A stretch of DNA of 64,000 nt, taken from positions 5,360,501 through 5,424,500 of the forward strand of contig NZ_CP077073.1 of the NCBI RefSeq assembly GCF_019139535.1. Reading direction: 5' to 3'. Positions 1 to 9,559 of the stretch are shown one piece after another. The notes beneath the pieces are model-generated. The model did no database searches and had not been told where the DNA came from. It was given only the letters and a program-made list of their open reading frames with translations. A program made the translations under genes and the position numbers. Source of the stretch: Pseudomonas muyukensis (lineage in GTDB: Bacteria; Pseudomonadota; Gammaproteobacteria; Pseudomonadales; Pseudomonadaceae). Every line of letters starts with the position of its first letter. Within the stretch, counting starts at the first letter, position 1.

Positions 1-196
1 GGGCCTGGAAGAACCCGGCGATATGGCGCAGGCGCTGACGGATATAGTCCGGTGATTTCTCGCCATAGGGCACATGGCCGCTATCGGCGACGTACAGCAG
101 CGATTCATTGGGCAGCAGGCGCTGGATCTCGGCGAGCACCGACAAACCGCCGACCCCCGAGTCCATCACGCCCACCGGCGCCGAACGCTCAGCCAT
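1..196 (-). CDS. murI: Glutamate racemase MurI, N-terminal part (cut by the window edge)
   Basis: Interconverts L- and D-glutamate, supplying D-Glu for peptidoglycan in the cytoplasm. Only about the first 65 codons are present, because the gene runs leftward out of the window. The translated start reads [20 protein letters not shown], which contains the racemase family's DSGVGGLSV motif, followed by the [13 protein letters not shown] substrate-binding segment. The ATG overlaps the 3' end of moeB by 8 bases, so it is probably translationally coupled as the last visible gene of the hemA-prfA-prmC-moeB-murI operon. The catalytic cysteine regions cannot be checked completely because the gene is cut. 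Confidence 0.93.
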   Translation of the reverse strand, partial: MAERSAPVGVMDSGVGGLSVLAEIQRLLPNESLLYVADSGHVPYGEKSPDYIRQRLRHIAGFFQA

Positions 197-944
197 GGCG
201 GTTGGCGCACACGGCGCAGGCCGGGTCGCGCTTGACCCGCAGTTCGCGCATGCGCGTGCTCAGCGCGTCGATCAGCAACAACCTGCCCACCAGCGGCTCG
301 CCGAAGCCGGCCAGCAGCTTCAGCGCCTCGAGGGCCTGAAGGCTGCCCACCAGACCGACCAGCGGACCAATGACCCCAGCCTCGCTGCAGGTCAGCTCGG
401 CCTCGCTGCCATGGCCGTACAGGCAGTGGTAGCAAGGGCTGCTGTCGCGACGGGTGTCGAACACCGACAACTGCCCCTCGAGACGGATCGCTGCGCCGCT
501 GACCAGCGGCTTGCCGGCCGCCACGCAAGCGGCGTTCACCGCTTCGCGGGTGGCGAAGTTGTCGGAGCAATCCAGCACCACATCGACCGCCGCCACCGCA
601 GCGGCCAGCGAATCCTCATCGAGCGCCCGGCGATGGGCAACCAGGGCAATCTCTGGGTTGATCGCCAGCAGGCGCTTGATCGCAGAATCAACCTTGCTCA
701 TGCCAACGCTGTCGCTGTCATGGATCACCTGGCGCTGCAGGTTGGTCAGGTCGACAGTGTCGAAGTCGGCCAGGTGCAAGGTGCCGACACCCGCGGCAGC
801 CAGGTACAGCGCCACCGGCGAGCCGAGCCCGCCAAGGCCGATCACCAGGGCCTTGCCGTGTTTCAGGCGCAACTGGCCGTCGATATCCACCTGCGACAGC
901 AGGATCTGACGGCTGTAGCGCAGCAGTTCCTGGTCGCTCAGCAT
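189..944 (-). CDS. moeB: MoeB/ThiF-family adenylyltransferase (molybdopterin-synthase activating enzyme)
   Basis: An E1-like enzyme that adenylates the C-terminal glycine of MoaD (or a ThiS-like carrier) for sulfur transfer in molybdopterin synthesis. The 251-residue protein has the Rossmann ATP-binding motif GLGGLG at residues 36-41, the conserved DLTNLQRQ segment near 65-72, DCSDNF at 125-130, and two zinc-binding CxxC pairs at C171/C174 and C243/C246. This is full family length, without the C-terminal rhodanese domain some homologues carry. It overlaps prmC upstream and murI downstream by a few bases. MoeB and ThiF are hard to separate by sequence alone, but this position next to prmC is the usual one for moeB in pseudomonads. 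Confidence 0.9.
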   Translation of the reverse strand: MLSDQELLRYSRQILLSQVDIDGQLRLKHGKALVIGLGGLGSPVALYLAAAGVGTLHLADFDTVDLTNLQRQVIHDSDSVGMSKVDSAIKRLLAINPEIALVAHRRALDEDSLAAAVAAVDVVLDCSDNFATREAVNAACVAAGKPLVSGAAIRLEGQLSVFDTRRDSSPCYHCLYGHGSEAELTCSEAGVIGPLVGLVGSLQALEALKLLAGFGEPLVGRLLLIDALSTRMRELRVKRDPACAVCANRHG

Positions 945-1768
945 GGCAGGCGCCCCAGGCTGATACGCTCATGGCCACCCAGGTCGACCCGGCTGGCGAC
1001 CTCGACGAAACCGGCCGCGACCAGCAACGCGCGCACGGCAGGGGCCTGGTCGTAGCCATGCTCGAGCAGCAACCAGCCACCGGCCACCAGGTGCGCAGGG
1101 GCCTGGGCGACGATCACCCGCAGGTCGTCCAGGCCATCCTCGCCGGCCACCAGGGCGCTACTCGGCTCGAAACGCACGTCGCCGGCCACCAGGTGCGGAT
1201 CGGCGGCGCGGATATAAGGCGGGTTGCTGAGAATCAGCTCGAAGCGCTCATCGACCAAGGCCTCGAACCAGTGGCTGCGGCGCACCTGGACATTGCCCAG
1301 GCCCAGGCGCTGGCGATTGCGCTCGGCCAGGGCCACGGCCTCGTCGACGCGGTCGACGGCGCTGACCTGCCAGGCCGGGCGCTCATTGGCCAAGGCCAGG
1401 GCGATGGCCCCGGTGCCAGTGCCCAGGTCGAGCACCCGGGCCGGCGTGGCGGGCAGCAGCTCGAGCGCGGCCTCCACCAGCAGTTCGGTATCGGGGCGCG
1501 GAATCAGGGTATGCGGCGCCACTTCCAGGTCGAGCTTCCAGAACCCCTGCTGGCCGAGGATATAGGCCACCGGCTCGCCGCCACGACGGCGCTCGAGGTA
1601 GCCGGCGAAGGTCTCGGCCGCTTCGCTGCTGACGATCCGCTCGGGCCAGGTGTGCAGGTAGCTGCGCGACTTGCCCAGGGCCGCGGCCAGCAGCAGCTCG
1701 GCGTCCAGCCGCTCGGTCGGCGACTCCGGCAACTGCGCGTTGCGCAGCAGGCTGGCGATGATGGTCAT
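938..1768 (-). CDS. prmC: Release factor glutamine methyltransferase PrmC (HemK)
   Basis: Uses S-adenosylmethionine to methylate the glutamine of the GGQ motif in RF1 and RF2, which raises termination efficiency. The 276-residue protein has the N-terminal helical release-factor-binding domain (about 1-90, including GGEPVAYILG at 64-73), the SAM-binding motif DLGTGTG at 114-120 and the catalytic NPPY at 182-185. The start lies 2 bases after the prfA stop, so enzyme and substrate are made from one message. It overlaps moeB by 7 bases. Confidence 0.97.
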   Translation of the reverse strand: MTIIASLLRNAQLPESPTERLDAELLLAAALGKSRSYLHTWPERIVSSEAAETFAGYLERRRGGEPVAYILGQQGFWKLDLEVAPHTLIPRPDTELLVEAALELLPATPARVLDLGTGTGAIALALANERPAWQVSAVDRVDEAVALAERNRQRLGLGNVQVRRSHWFEALVDERFELILSNPPYIRAADPHLVAGDVRFEPSSALVAGEDGLDDLRVIVAQAPAHLVAGGWLLLEHGYDQAPAVRALLVAAGFVEVASRVDLGGHERISLGRLPC

Positions 1769-1769
1769 C

Positions 1770-2852
1770 TCAGTCTCCCAGGGCGGCCAGCTGATCGGCC
1801 TGGTATTCGGCCAGCAACGGCTCGATCACGGCCTCCACGCCCCCGGCGAGGACATCGTCCAGGGAGTAGAGGGTGAGGTTGATACGGTGGTCGGTCACCC
1901 GGCCCTGTGGATAGTTGTAGGTGCGAATGCGCTCGGAGCGGTCGCCCGAGCCCACCAGCAGCTTGCGCTCGCTGGCGATGGCGTTCTGCGCGGCGCTGGT
2001 CTGCATGTCGTTGAGCTTGGCCGACAGCCAGGACATGGCGCGGGCGCGGTTCTTGTGCTGCGAACGCTCTTCCTGGCACTCGACCACGATACCGGTGGGC
2101 AAGTGGGTGATGCGGATGGCCGAGTCGGTCTTGTTGACATGCTGGCCGCCGGCGCCGGAAGCGCGGTAGGTGTCTACCCGCAGGTCGGCCGGGTTGATCT
2201 CGATCGCCACCTGTTCGTCGGGCTCGGGCAGCACCGCCACGGTGCACGCCGAAGTGTGGATACGGCCCTGGGATTCGGTCTCGGGCACCCGTTGCACGCG
2301 GTGCGCGCCGGACTCGAACTTGAGCTTGCCATAGACGCTGTCGCCTTCGACGCGGGCGATGATTTCCTTGTAGCCGCCGTGCTCGCCCTCGTTCTCGGAG
2401 AGGATTTCCAGGCGCCAGCCGCGTTTCTCGGCATAGCGCGAGTACATGCGGAACAGGTCGCCGGAGAAGATCGCCGCCTCGTCGCCGCCGGTGCCGGCGC
2501 GGATTTCCAGGAACACGTTGCGCCCGTCGTTGGGGTCCTTGGGCAGCAGCATGCGCTGCAACTGCGACTCCAGGCCGAGCAGTTGCTCCTTGGCTTCGCG
2601 CACTTCCTCGACGGCCATCTCGCGCAGGTCGGGGTCGGCGTCCTTGAGCAGCGCCTGGGCGCCCTCGAGGTCGTCCTGCACCTTGCGCCACTCTTTATAG
2701 GCACCGATCACCGGCTCGACCTCGGCGTACTCGCGCGAGTAGGCGCGAAAACGCGTCTGGTCGGAAATGACTTCGGCGTCACCCAGCAGCGCGGTGAGTT
2801 CCTCGAAGCGGTCCTGGAGCGTGTCCAGTTTATTCAGCAGCGACGCTTTCAT
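1770..2852 (-). CDS. prfA: Peptide chain release factor 1
   Basis: Recognises UAA and UAG stop codons and triggers peptide release on the ribosome. The 360-residue protein has the class I release factor layout: an N-terminal helical domain, the codon-recognition P-x-T motif (PET, about residues 190-192, where E. coli has PAT) and the catalytic GGQ at 235-237, the site PrmC methylates. Its start overlaps the hemA stop by 4 bases (ATGA type), which indicates translational coupling. Confidence 0.98.
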   Translation of the reverse strand: MKASLLNKLDTLQDRFEELTALLGDAEVISDQTRFRAYSREYAEVEPVIGAYKEWRKVQDDLEGAQALLKDADPDLREMAVEEVREAKEQLLGLESQLQRMLLPKDPNDGRNVFLEIRAGTGGDEAAIFSGDLFRMYSRYAEKRGWRLEILSENEGEHGGYKEIIARVEGDSVYGKLKFESGAHRVQRVPETESQGRIHTSACTVAVLPEPDEQVAIEINPADLRVDTYRASGAGGQHVNKTDSAIRITHLPTGIVVECQEERSQHKNRARAMSWLSAKLNDMQTSAAQNAIASERKLLVGSGDRSERIRTYNYPQGRVTDHRINLTLYSLDDVLAGGVEAVIEPLLAEYQADQLAALGD

Positions 2853-4126
2853 TGCGGGGATTTATCCGTCGAGCCCTCGTCGAGGGCAAAGAGTTCCTGG
2901 GCCATGGCCAGCGCATCGAGGCGGCCTTCGGCGGAGAGCTTTTTCAGTTGCACGCTAGGCGCATGCAGGAGTTTGTTGGTCAGGCCCCGGGCCAGTTGCA
3001 GCAGCACGTCCTCGGGGTTGCCACCGTTGGCCAGCAGGCGCTGGGCCTTTTGCAGCTCTTCGTCGCGCAGGCGCTCGCTCTGTTGGCGGTAGGCCCTGAG
3101 CACGTCTACCGCGGCCAGCTCGCGCAGGCGCACCATGAAGTCGTCGGCGCCGGCCGAAACCAGTTCTTCGGCAGCCTGGGCCGCGCCCTGGCGGCTCTTG
3201 AGGTTTTCCGCGACCACTTCGTGCAGGTCGTCGACGGTATACAGGTAGACGTCGTCCAGCTCGCCGACCTGCGGCTCGATATCCCGCGGCACGGCGATAT
3301 CGACCATGAAGATCGGCTTGTGCCGGCGCTGTTTCAGGGCGCTTTCCACCGCGCCCTTGCCGAGGATCGGCAACTGGCTGGCGGTGGAGCTGATGACGAT
3401 GTCGCTGTTGACCAGTTCCTGGGGGATATCGGACAGCAGCACGGCGTGGGCGCCGAACTGTTCGGCCAGGATGCTGGCGCGCTCGAGGGTGCGGTTGGCC
3501 ACGACGATGCGGCGTACGCCCTGCTCGTGCAGGTGGCGGGCGACCAGGGTGATGGTCTCGCCGGCGCCGATCAGCAGGGCCTGGCTGCGGCCCAGGTCGG
3601 AGAAGATCTGCTTGGCCAGGCTGACGGCGGCGAAGGCCACCGACACTGGGTTCTCGCCGATCGCGGTGTCGGTGCGCACTTGCTTGGCGGCGCTGAAGGT
3701 GGCCTGGAACAGGCGCCCGAGCAGCGGGCCGACGGTGCCGGCCTCGCGTGCCACGGCGTAGGCCGACTTCATCTGGCCGAGGATCTGCGGCTCGCCGAGC
3801 ACCAGCGAGTCGAGGCCGGAGGCCACGCGCATCATGTGCTTGACGGCGTCGTGGTCCTCATGGACGTAGGCGCTGGCGCGCAGTTCGTCGAGGCTCAGTT
3901 GGTGGTAGTCGGCCAGCCATTGCAGCACGGTGTCGGCGGCAAGGTGGTCCTGCTCGATATAGAGTTCACTGCGGTTGCAGGTCGACAGGATCGCCGCCTC
4001 GCGGCTGGCGGTCAGTCGGCACAGCTGCTGCAGGGCGTCGACCAGCTGTTCTGGAGTAAACGCCACGCGCTCGCGTACGTCTACCGAGGCAGTCTTATGG
4101 TTGATACCAAGTGCAAGAAAGGCCAT
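2849..4126 (-). CDS. hemA: Glutamyl-tRNA reductase
   Basis: Reduces glutamyl-tRNA(Glu) with NADPH to glutamate-1-semialdehyde, the first committed step of C5-pathway heme synthesis. The 425-residue protein has the catalytic cysteine C50 within [11 protein letters not shown], the [11 protein letters not shown] substrate-binding stretch, the NADPH-binding GAGET segment and a C-terminal helical dimerisation domain. It is the first gene of the leftward operon hemA-prfA-prmC-moeB-murI. The promoter should lie in the roughly 230 bases upstream, before the large inverted repeat begins. No riboswitch-like fold was recognised there. Confidence 0.98.
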   Translation of the reverse strand: MAFLALGINHKTASVDVRERVAFTPEQLVDALQQLCRLTASREAAILSTCNRSELYIEQDHLAADTVLQWLADYHQLSLDELRASAYVHEDHDAVKHMMRVASGLDSLVLGEPQILGQMKSAYAVAREAGTVGPLLGRLFQATFSAAKQVRTDTAIGENPVSVAFAAVSLAKQIFSDLGRSQALLIGAGETITLVARHLHEQGVRRIVVANRTLERASILAEQFGAHAVLLSDIPQELVNSDIVISSTASQLPILGKGAVESALKQRRHKPIFMVDIAVPRDIEPQVGELDDVYLYTVDDLHEVVAENLKSRQGAAQAAEELVSAGADDFMVRLRELAAVDVLRAYRQQSERLRDEELQKAQRLLANGGNPEDVLLQLARGLTNKLLHAPSVQLKKLSAEGRLDALAMAQELFALDEGSTDKSPQ

Positions 4127-5148
4127 GCAAGGTCGCTGATAGGGACGTGAAGCCGGTAATTGTCCTACTTCGCAGGTTCCAGAACAACCACCGTTCGCTA
4201 TTGTGCTGATGCGGCCAGGCTATCGACCGCCCCACGCGCGCCCATACTCGCATCTCTATCGGCTTGCGCCTTTGCCTTTGCCTTTGCCGATCAAGAGGCT
4301 AACGCCAAACCTTGCGAGCGATAGCTGCGCCAGTGCAGGCGCCGCCCCTAACTTCGCGACTTCAGGAGGCCGAACGCAGGCCTTGCGAAGGGAGGTGACG
4401 GGCATGGATGCCCGTCAAGCGCTGGGGCCCAGGATGGGCCCTACAGCGCGGTCCTCCCGGGAGCAAGGCCGCAGTGAGGGAACCCCGGAGCGAAGCGTAG
4501 GGGCCGGATGAATGGAGCGCAGCGTTTTTTGGTTACTTTTTGTCGCGTTTGACAAAAAGTGACTCGCCGTAAAGGCGAAAAGGTGACTGCGCGTCGACAT
4601 AGCAAATGAATGCGCTTACACCTGTAGAAACCCACACCGAACGACTTTGACTTTCAGAGCATGAGTTTCGAAAGCTATACGCGCATTCATTGGCGATGGC
4701 GACGCATAGTCACCTTTCCGCCCTTACGGCGGGTCCCTTTTTGAAGCATCAAAAAGGAACCAAAAAATGCTCGCTCCATTCATCCGGCCCCTACGCTTCG
4801 CTCCGGGGTTCCCTCGCTCCGTTCTTGCTCCCGTGGGGACCGCGCTGTACGCCCCATCCTGGGGCGCAGCGCTCGACGGCCATCCATGGCCGTCGCCCCA
4901 CTACGCAAGAACTCCGCTCGGCCTCCTGAAGTCGCAATTTGTGTTGCCTGAACTATCGCGCGCTTAGAAGCAAAAGCAAACACAACGGCAACGGCAGGGT
5001 GTTGCACGGCCGCTTGCGAACCACCACCGCCACGCATTGTCCCTATACTCCGAAGCGCCGCTTCACACCACGACCTTCGCAGGTGGGTTTGCCATCGCGC
5101 TTGTGTCATCATGCTCCGACCGCCGGTTTAGCCTCTTTATAAGCCTCT
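4127..5148. other. 1-kb intergenic region between divergent hemA and the TPR lipoprotein gene
   Basis: No convincing gene is visible. The short open frames lie inside the two arms of a large inverted repeat, are Arg/Pro/Ser-rich and have no clear ribosome binding sites. The hemA-proximal 230 bases and the 210 bases before the TPR gene should hold the two divergent promoters. The middle is filled by the inverted repeat, annotated separately. Confidence 0.7.
4356..4935. repeat. Large imperfect inverted repeat, arms about 240 bp
   Basis: The left arm (about 4356-4596) and right arm (about 4700-4935) are reverse complements over most of their length. Matching blocks include gcgacttcaggaggc at 4356 against gcctcctgaagtcgc at 4921, the shared block around 4480-4515 against 4770-4805 that contains aggggccggatgaatggagc, and the ends aggtgactgcgcgtcg against gcgacgcatagtcacct. 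Inside the roughly 100-base spacer, atgaatgcgc and gcgcattcat also pair. The arms differ by substitutions and small indels, so they are diverged copies. There is no transposase or obvious target duplication. This may be a composite of two oppositely oriented copies of a dispersed Pseudomonas repeat, or a large hairpin element. Confidence 0.8.
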
Positions 5149-6870
5149 ATGAACAAATCCTACGCATTGCTGCTTGCCCTCGCCCTGCTTCAAGGCTGCC
5201 AGAGCCTGGCCCCGAAGACGGACGCCCAGACGCCCGTCGCCGACGCCGACAAGCGCGCGGAAAAGCCCGTGGTGTACGGCTCGTTCAAGCAGGACACGCT
5301 CTACAGCCTGCTGGTGGCGGAGCTTGCCGGCCAGCGCAACCGCTTCGACATCGCCCTGGCCAACTACGCCGACCAGGCGGAAAAAACCCAGGACCCCGGC
5401 GTCTCCGAACGCGCCTACCGCATCGCCGAGTACCTCGGCGCTGACGAGCCGGCCCTGGACAGCGCGCTGATCTGGGCCCGCAACGACCCGCAGAACCTCG
5501 ACGCCCAACGCGCCGCCGCCATCCAGCTGGCCCGCGCCGGGCGCTACGACGACGCCATGGTCTACATGGAAAAAGTCCTCCAGGGCCAGGGCGACACCCA
5601 CTTCGACTTCCTCGCCCTGTCCGCCGCCGAAACCGACCAGCACACCCGCGACGGCCTGATGCAGAGTTTCGACCGCCTGCTGGTGAAATACCCAGACAAC
5701 GGCCAGTTGGTGTTTGGCAAGGCGTTGCTGCTCAACCAGGACGACAAGCCCGAACAAGCCCTCGACCTGCTCGAAAGCCATCCGCCACAAAACGGCGAGA
5801 TCGCCCCGGTACTGCTCCGTGCCCGCCTGCTGCAAGCCCTGGACCGCGGTCCCGAAGCCCTGCCACTGCTACGCGGCGCCATCCGCGACAACCCCGACGA
5901 CAAGCGCCTGCGCCTGACCTACGCGCGCACCCTGGTCGAACAGGACCGCATCGACGACGCCAAGGCCGAGTTCGAAAGCATGCTGCAGCAGTACCCCGAA
6001 GACGACGAGATCCGCTACTCGCTGGCCCTGGTGTGCCTGGAAACCAAGCACTGGGACGAAGCCGAAGGCTACCTGCAGGAACTGGTCGAACGCGACGCCA
6101 ACGTCGACGCCGCCCACCTCAACCTCGGGCGCATCCGCGAAGAGCGCAGCCAGCCGGCCGCCGCCCTGCGCGAATACGCCCTGGTCGGCCCCGGCCCCGA
6201 CTACCTGCCAGCGCAACTGCGCCAGGCCGATATCCTCATCGCCAACGGCCGCAGCGCAGAAGCCTCGCGCCTGCTCGCCGAGGCCCGCGAGGCGCAGCCC
6301 GACTATGCCATCCAGCTGTACCTGATCGAGGCCGAGAGCCTGGGCAACAACGGTAAGCAAGCCCAAGCCGGGCAGGTGCTGGAGCAAGCCATCAAGCGCT
6401 ACCCAGACGACCTCAACCTGCTCTATACCCGCGCCATGCTCGCCGAAAAACGCGACGACCTGGCGCAACTGGAAAAAGACCTGCGCGCCATCCTCGCCCG
6501 CGAGCCGGAAAACGCCATGGCCCTCAACGCCCTGGGCTACACCCTGGCCGACCGCACCAGCCGCTACGCCGAGGCCAAGGCCCTGATCGACAAGGCCCAC
6601 CAGTTGACCCCGGACGACCCGGCCGTGCTCGACAGCCTGGGCTGGGTCGCCTATCGCATGGGCAACCTCGAGGAAGCCGAGCGCCAATTGCGCCTGGCCT
6701 TCGAGCGTTTCCCCGACCATGAAGTGGCCGCCCACCTGGGCGAAGTCCTGTGGGCCAACGGCAAGCGCCGCGAAGCCCGCCAGGTCTGGGCCAAGGGCTT
6801 CGAAGCCCAGGCCGACAGCCCTATCCTGCGCAAGACCCTCCTGCGCCTGACCGGATCCGAGAGCCTGTAA
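5149..6870 (+). CDS. TPR-repeat lipoprotein
   Basis: A 573-residue protein starting with a lipoprotein signal peptide (MNKSYALLLALALLQGC, lipobox LLQGC with modified C17), followed by a helical repeat protein. Tetratricopeptide units are recognisable throughout, for example around residues 180-320 (PEQALDLLES, LRLTYARTLVEQDRIDDAKAEF) and 440-545 (NALGYTLADRTSRYAEAKAL, LDSLGWVAYRMGNLEEAERQ). It stops 3 bases before lolB. The adjacent LolB role suggests an outer-membrane lipoprotein scaffold, but the partner is not known from the sequence. It is conserved beside lolB in pseudomonads as far as I recall. Confidence 0.85.
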   Translation: MNKSYALLLALALLQGCQSLAPKTDAQTPVADADKRAEKPVVYGSFKQDTLYSLLVAELAGQRNRFDIALANYADQAEKTQDPGVSERAYRIAEYLGADEPALDSALIWARNDPQNLDAQRAAAIQLARAGRYDDAMVYMEKVLQGQGDTHFDFLALSAAETDQHTRDGLMQSFDRLLVKYPDNGQLVFGKALLLNQDDKPEQALDLLESHPPQNGEIAPVLLRARLLQALDRGPEALPLLRGAIRDNPDDKRLRLTYARTLVEQDRIDDAKAEFESMLQQYPEDDEIRYSLALVCLETKHWDEAEGYLQELVERDANVDAAHLNLGRIREERSQPAAALREYALVGPGPDYLPAQLRQADILIANGRSAEASRLLAEAREAQPDYAIQLYLIEAESLGNNGKQAQAGQVLEQAIKRYPDDLNLLYTRAMLAEKRDDLAQLEKDLRAILAREPENAMALNALGYTLADRTSRYAEAKALIDKAHQLTPDDPAVLDSLGWVAYRMGNLEEAERQLRLAFERFPDHEVAAHLGEVLWANGKRREARQVWAKGFEAQADSPILRKTLLRLTGSESL

Positions 6871-6873
6871 ACC

Positions 6874-7491
6874 ATGTTCCTGCGTCATTGCATCACCTTC
6901 ACCCTCATCGCCCTGCTCGCCGGCTGTGCCGGCTTCGGCAGCAAGGAAGCCGTGCAAGGCCAGGGCAGCCCGCAACTGTGGCGGGCGCACAAGCAACAGC
7001 TGAGCAGCCTCGACGGCTGGCAGATCAACGGCAAGGTCGGCATCCGCGCCCCGCGTGACTCCGGCAGCGGCACCCTGTTCTGGTTGCAACGCCAGGATTA
7101 CTACGATATTCGCCTGGCCGGCCCGCTGGGCCGCGGCGCCGCGCGCCTGACCGGGCGCCCAGGCGGCGTGGTGCTGGAGGTGGCCAACCAGGGCCGTTTC
7201 GAGGCAGCGAACCCCGAGGCGCTGCTGCACGAACAGCTCGGCTGGCGCCTGCCGGTGTCGCACCTGGTGTGGTGGGTGCGCGGCCTGCCCGCCCCCGACA
7301 GCAAGAGCCAGCTGACCCTGGACGGCGACAGCCGCCTGGCCGACCTGACCCAGGACGGCTGGCGCGTCGAGTACCTGAGCTATATAGAGCAGAACGGCTA
7401 CTGGCTGCCCGAGCGCCTGAAGCTGCACGGCGAGAACATCGACGTGACCCTGGTGGTCAAGGACTGGCAGCCGCGCCAGCTGGGGCACTGA
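6874..7491 (+). CDS. lolB: Outer-membrane lipoprotein receptor LolB
   Basis: Accepts lipoproteins from the periplasmic carrier LolA and inserts them into the outer membrane; it is itself a lipoprotein. The 205-residue sequence has a signal peptide ending in lipobox LLAGC (C18). It then has the family's LolB-like beta half-barrel, including [37 protein letters not shown] and the C-terminal [16 protein letters not shown]. It sits 3 bases after the TPR gene and 4 bases before ispE. The lolB-ispE-tRNA-prs order is the common gammaproteobacterial one. Confidence 0.96.
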   Translation: MFLRHCITFTLIALLAGCAGFGSKEAVQGQGSPQLWRAHKQQLSSLDGWQINGKVGIRAPRDSGSGTLFWLQRQDYYDIRLAGPLGRGAARLTGRPGGVVLEVANQGRFEAANPEALLHEQLGWRLPVSHLVWWVRGLPAPDSKSQLTLDGDSRLADLTQDGWRVEYLSYIEQNGYWLPERLKLHGENIDVTLVVKDWQPRQLGH

Positions 7492-7495
7492 CAGC

Positions 7496-8356
7496 ATGCT
7501 CAAGCTGACCCTGCCGGCCCCGGCCAAGCTCAACCTGTGGCTGCACATCACTGGCCGTCGCGCCGACGGTTACCACGAGCTGGAAACCGTGTTCCAGTTC
7601 CTCGACCACGGCGACGAACTGAGCTTCGCCCTGCGCGACGACGGCCAGATCCGCCTGCAGACAGAAGTCCCTGGCGTGCCCCACGACAGCAACCTGATCG
7701 TGCGCGCCGCCCGGCAGTTGCAAGCCCAGGCGGGCACCACCCTGGGCGCCGACATCTGGCTGGACAAGGTGCTGCCCATGGGCGGCGGTATCGGCGGCGG
7801 CAGCTCCGACGCGGCGACCACCCTGCTGGCCCTGGCCCACCTGTGGCAACTCGACTGGAACCAAGACCGCCTGGCCGCGCTGGGCCTGACGCTCGGCGCC
7901 GACGTGCCGGTGTTCGTCCGTGGCCACGCCGCGTTCGCCCAGGGCGTTGGCGAACAGCTCACCCCGGTCGACCCCGCAGAACCTTGGTACCTCGTGCTGG
8001 TGCCGCAAGTGTCTGTCAGCACAGCGGAAATTTTTTCGCATCCAGAGTTGACACGTGATTCCCTCCCCCTTAAGATGCGCCCCGTTCCCGAGGGAAACAG
8101 TCGAAATGACTGCCAACCGGTAGTTGAGCAACGGTATCCAGAAGTTCGCAATGCGTTGAATTCACTGGGTAAATACACCGAAGCCCGAATGACCGGAACT
8201 GGAAGTTGTGTGTTTGGGGCCTTCCCAAGCAAAGCCGAAGCTGATAGAGTTCTGGCCCTTCTTTCAGAGACCCAAACAGGGTTTGTGGCGAAAGGAAGCA
8301 ATGTTTCGATGTTGCATCGCAAGCTGCAAAGTCTGCTCAAGAAGTCGAGTTCATAA
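7496..8356 (+). CDS. ispE: 4-diphosphocytidyl-2-C-methyl-D-erythritol kinase
   Basis: Phosphorylates CDP-methylerythritol in the MEP isoprenoid pathway. The 286-residue GHMP-kinase-fold protein has the N-terminal [12 protein letters not shown] segment and the ATP-binding glycine-rich loop [13 protein letters not shown] at about 94-106. It starts 4 bases after lolB. From about base 8000 onward the codons become clearly more AT-rich than in the first 500 bases, and a consensus sigma-70 promoter lies inside this part. The C-terminal reading frame is still intact and ends in a normal family region. Confidence 0.96.
   Translation: MLKLTLPAPAKLNLWLHITGRRADGYHELETVFQFLDHGDELSFALRDDGQIRLQTEVPGVPHDSNLIVRAARQLQAQAGTTLGADIWLDKVLPMGGGIGGGSSDAATTLLALAHLWQLDWNQDRLAALGLTLGADVPVFVRGHAAFAQGVGEQLTPVDPAEPWYLVLVPQVSVSTAEIFSHPELTRDSLPLKMRPVPEGNSRNDCQPVVEQRYPEVRNALNSLGKYTEARMTGTGSCVFGAFPSKAEADRVLALLSETQTGFVAKGSNVSMLHRKLQSLLKKSSS
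8048..8076 (+). promoter_or_regulatory. Predicted sigma-70 promoter inside ispE for tRNA-Gln and prs
   Basis: TTGACA at 8048-8053 and TAAGAT at 8071-8076 are separated by 17 bases, which is a near-consensus promoter, followed by a GC-rich discriminator like that of stable-RNA promoters. It lies about 300 bases upstream of tRNA-Gln on the same strand. No similarly good promoter was seen nearer to the tRNA. This is a sequence prediction only. Confidence 0.65.
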
Positions 8357-8376
8357 GAGCTCGCAGCAATAGATAC

Positions 8377-8451
8377 AGGGGCGTCGCCAAGCGGTAAGGC
8401 AGCAGGTTTTGATCCTGCCATGCGTTGGTTCGAATCCAGCCGCCCCTGCCA
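8377..8451 (+). tRNA. tRNA-Gln (anticodon TTG)
   Basis: A 75-base cloverleaf. The acceptor arms aggggcg and cgcccct pair and are followed by encoded GCCA. The anticodon stem gcagg/cctgc encloses the loop ttttgat with anticodon TTG. The T arm contains ggttcgaatcc. It lies 20 bases after ispE and 45 bases before prs with no terminator on either side, so it is probably excised from a longer transcript. Confidence 0.97.
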
Positions 8452-8496
8452 TTTCTTATACTCATCCAGGTTACCCTCAGCCTTCAGGTACTGCGC

Positions 8497-9438
8497 GTGT
8501 CCAAGATGATGGTCTTCACGGGGAATGCCAACCCCGATCTGGCTCGGCGTGTCGTACGTCAGCTGCATATTCCACTGGGTGATGTGTCTGTCGGCAAGTT
8601 CTCCGACGGCGAAATCAGTGCTGAAATCAATGAAAATGTTCGTGGTAAGGACGTCTTCATCATTCAGCCCACCTGTGCCCCAACCAACGACAATCTGATG
8701 GAACTGGTAGTGATGGCCGATGCCTTCCGCCGCTCCTCAGCGTCGCGAATCACCGCCGTGATTCCCTACTTCGGATACGCCCGCCAGGACCGCCGTCCGC
8801 GTTCGGCACGTGTAGCCATCAGCGCCAAAGTCGTCGCTGACATGCTCACTGTCGTGGGTATCGACCGTGTACTCACCGTCGACCTGCACGCTGACCAGAT
8901 CCAGGGTTTCTTCGATATCCCCGTCGACAACATCTACGGCTCGCCCGTACTGGTCGACGACATCGAAGACCAGCGTTTCGAGAACCTGATGATCGTCTCC
9001 CCGGACATCGGTGGCGTGGTACGTGCCCGTGCCGTCGCCAAGTCCCTGGGTGTCGACCTGGGTATCATCGACAAACGCCGCGAGAAGGCTAACCACTCCG
9101 AGGTTATGCACATCATCGGCGACGTCGAAGGACGCACCTGCATCCTGGTAGACGACATGGTCGACACCGCCGGCACCCTGTGCCACGCGGCCAAAGCCCT
9201 GAAAGAACACGGCGCTGCCAAGGTTTACGCCTACTGCACGCACCCTGTCCTGTCGGGCCGCGCGATCGAGAACATCGAGAAGTCGGTACTGGACGAGCTG
9301 GTGGTGACCAACACCGTTCCGCTGTCCGCCGCTGCTCAGGCCTGTGACCGTATCCGCCAGCTGGATATCGCACCGGTCGTCGCTGAAGCGGTACGCCGCA
9401 TCAGCAACGAAGAATCGATCAGCGCGATGTTCCGCTAA
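8497..9438 (+). CDS. prs: Ribose-phosphate pyrophosphokinase (PRPP synthetase)
   Basis: Transfers pyrophosphate from ATP to ribose-5-phosphate, giving PRPP for nucleotide, histidine, tryptophan and NAD synthesis. From the GTG at 8497 the protein is 313 residues ([19 protein letters not shown]), which fits the family. The longer open frame begins inside tRNA-Gln and is rejected, and an ATG at 8506 would lose 3 residues. Visible motifs are the ATP-binding YFGYARQDR, the metal/ribose-binding [12 protein letters not shown] and the PRPP loop [11 protein letters not shown]. It is followed by a strong terminator. Confidence 0.97.
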   Translation: MSKMMVFTGNANPDLARRVVRQLHIPLGDVSVGKFSDGEISAEINENVRGKDVFIIQPTCAPTNDNLMELVVMADAFRRSSASRITAVIPYFGYARQDRRPRSARVAISAKVVADMLTVVGIDRVLTVDLHADQIQGFFDIPVDNIYGSPVLVDDIEDQRFENLMIVSPDIGGVVRARAVAKSLGVDLGIIDKRREKANHSEVMHIIGDVEGRTCILVDDMVDTAGTLCHAAKALKEHGAAKVYAYCTHPVLSGRAIENIEKSVLDELVVTNTVPLSAAAQACDRIRQLDIAPVVAEAVRRISNEESISAMFR

Positions 9439-9462
9439 GCGGAACACTCGCTGACGAAAAGC

Positions 9463-9501
9463 GCCCCGCCCCGACACTGGTTGTTGGGGCGGGGCTTTTT
9501 T
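9463..9501 (+). terminator. Rho-independent terminator after prs
   Basis: A perfect 10-bp stem, gccccgcccc (9463-9472) with ggggcggggc (9486-9495), is followed directly by six T. It separates prs from rplY. Confidence 0.9.
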
Positions 9502-9559
9502 GCCATCCCCGTTGGCGCTGGTCGCAAACGCCCTCGGGAGGCTATTTTGGAGAAACAAA

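Noticed and set aside
4690..4967. Small open frames inside the large inverted repeat (MAMATHSHLSALTAGPFLK and others)
   Set aside because: They occur in both arms in different frames, are rich in Arg, Ser and Pro, and lack ribosome binding sites. The repeat explains them better than coding does.
8425..8496. Longer prs start upstream of the GTG at 8497
   Set aside because: It would begin inside tRNA-Gln and add 24 residues not seen in the family.
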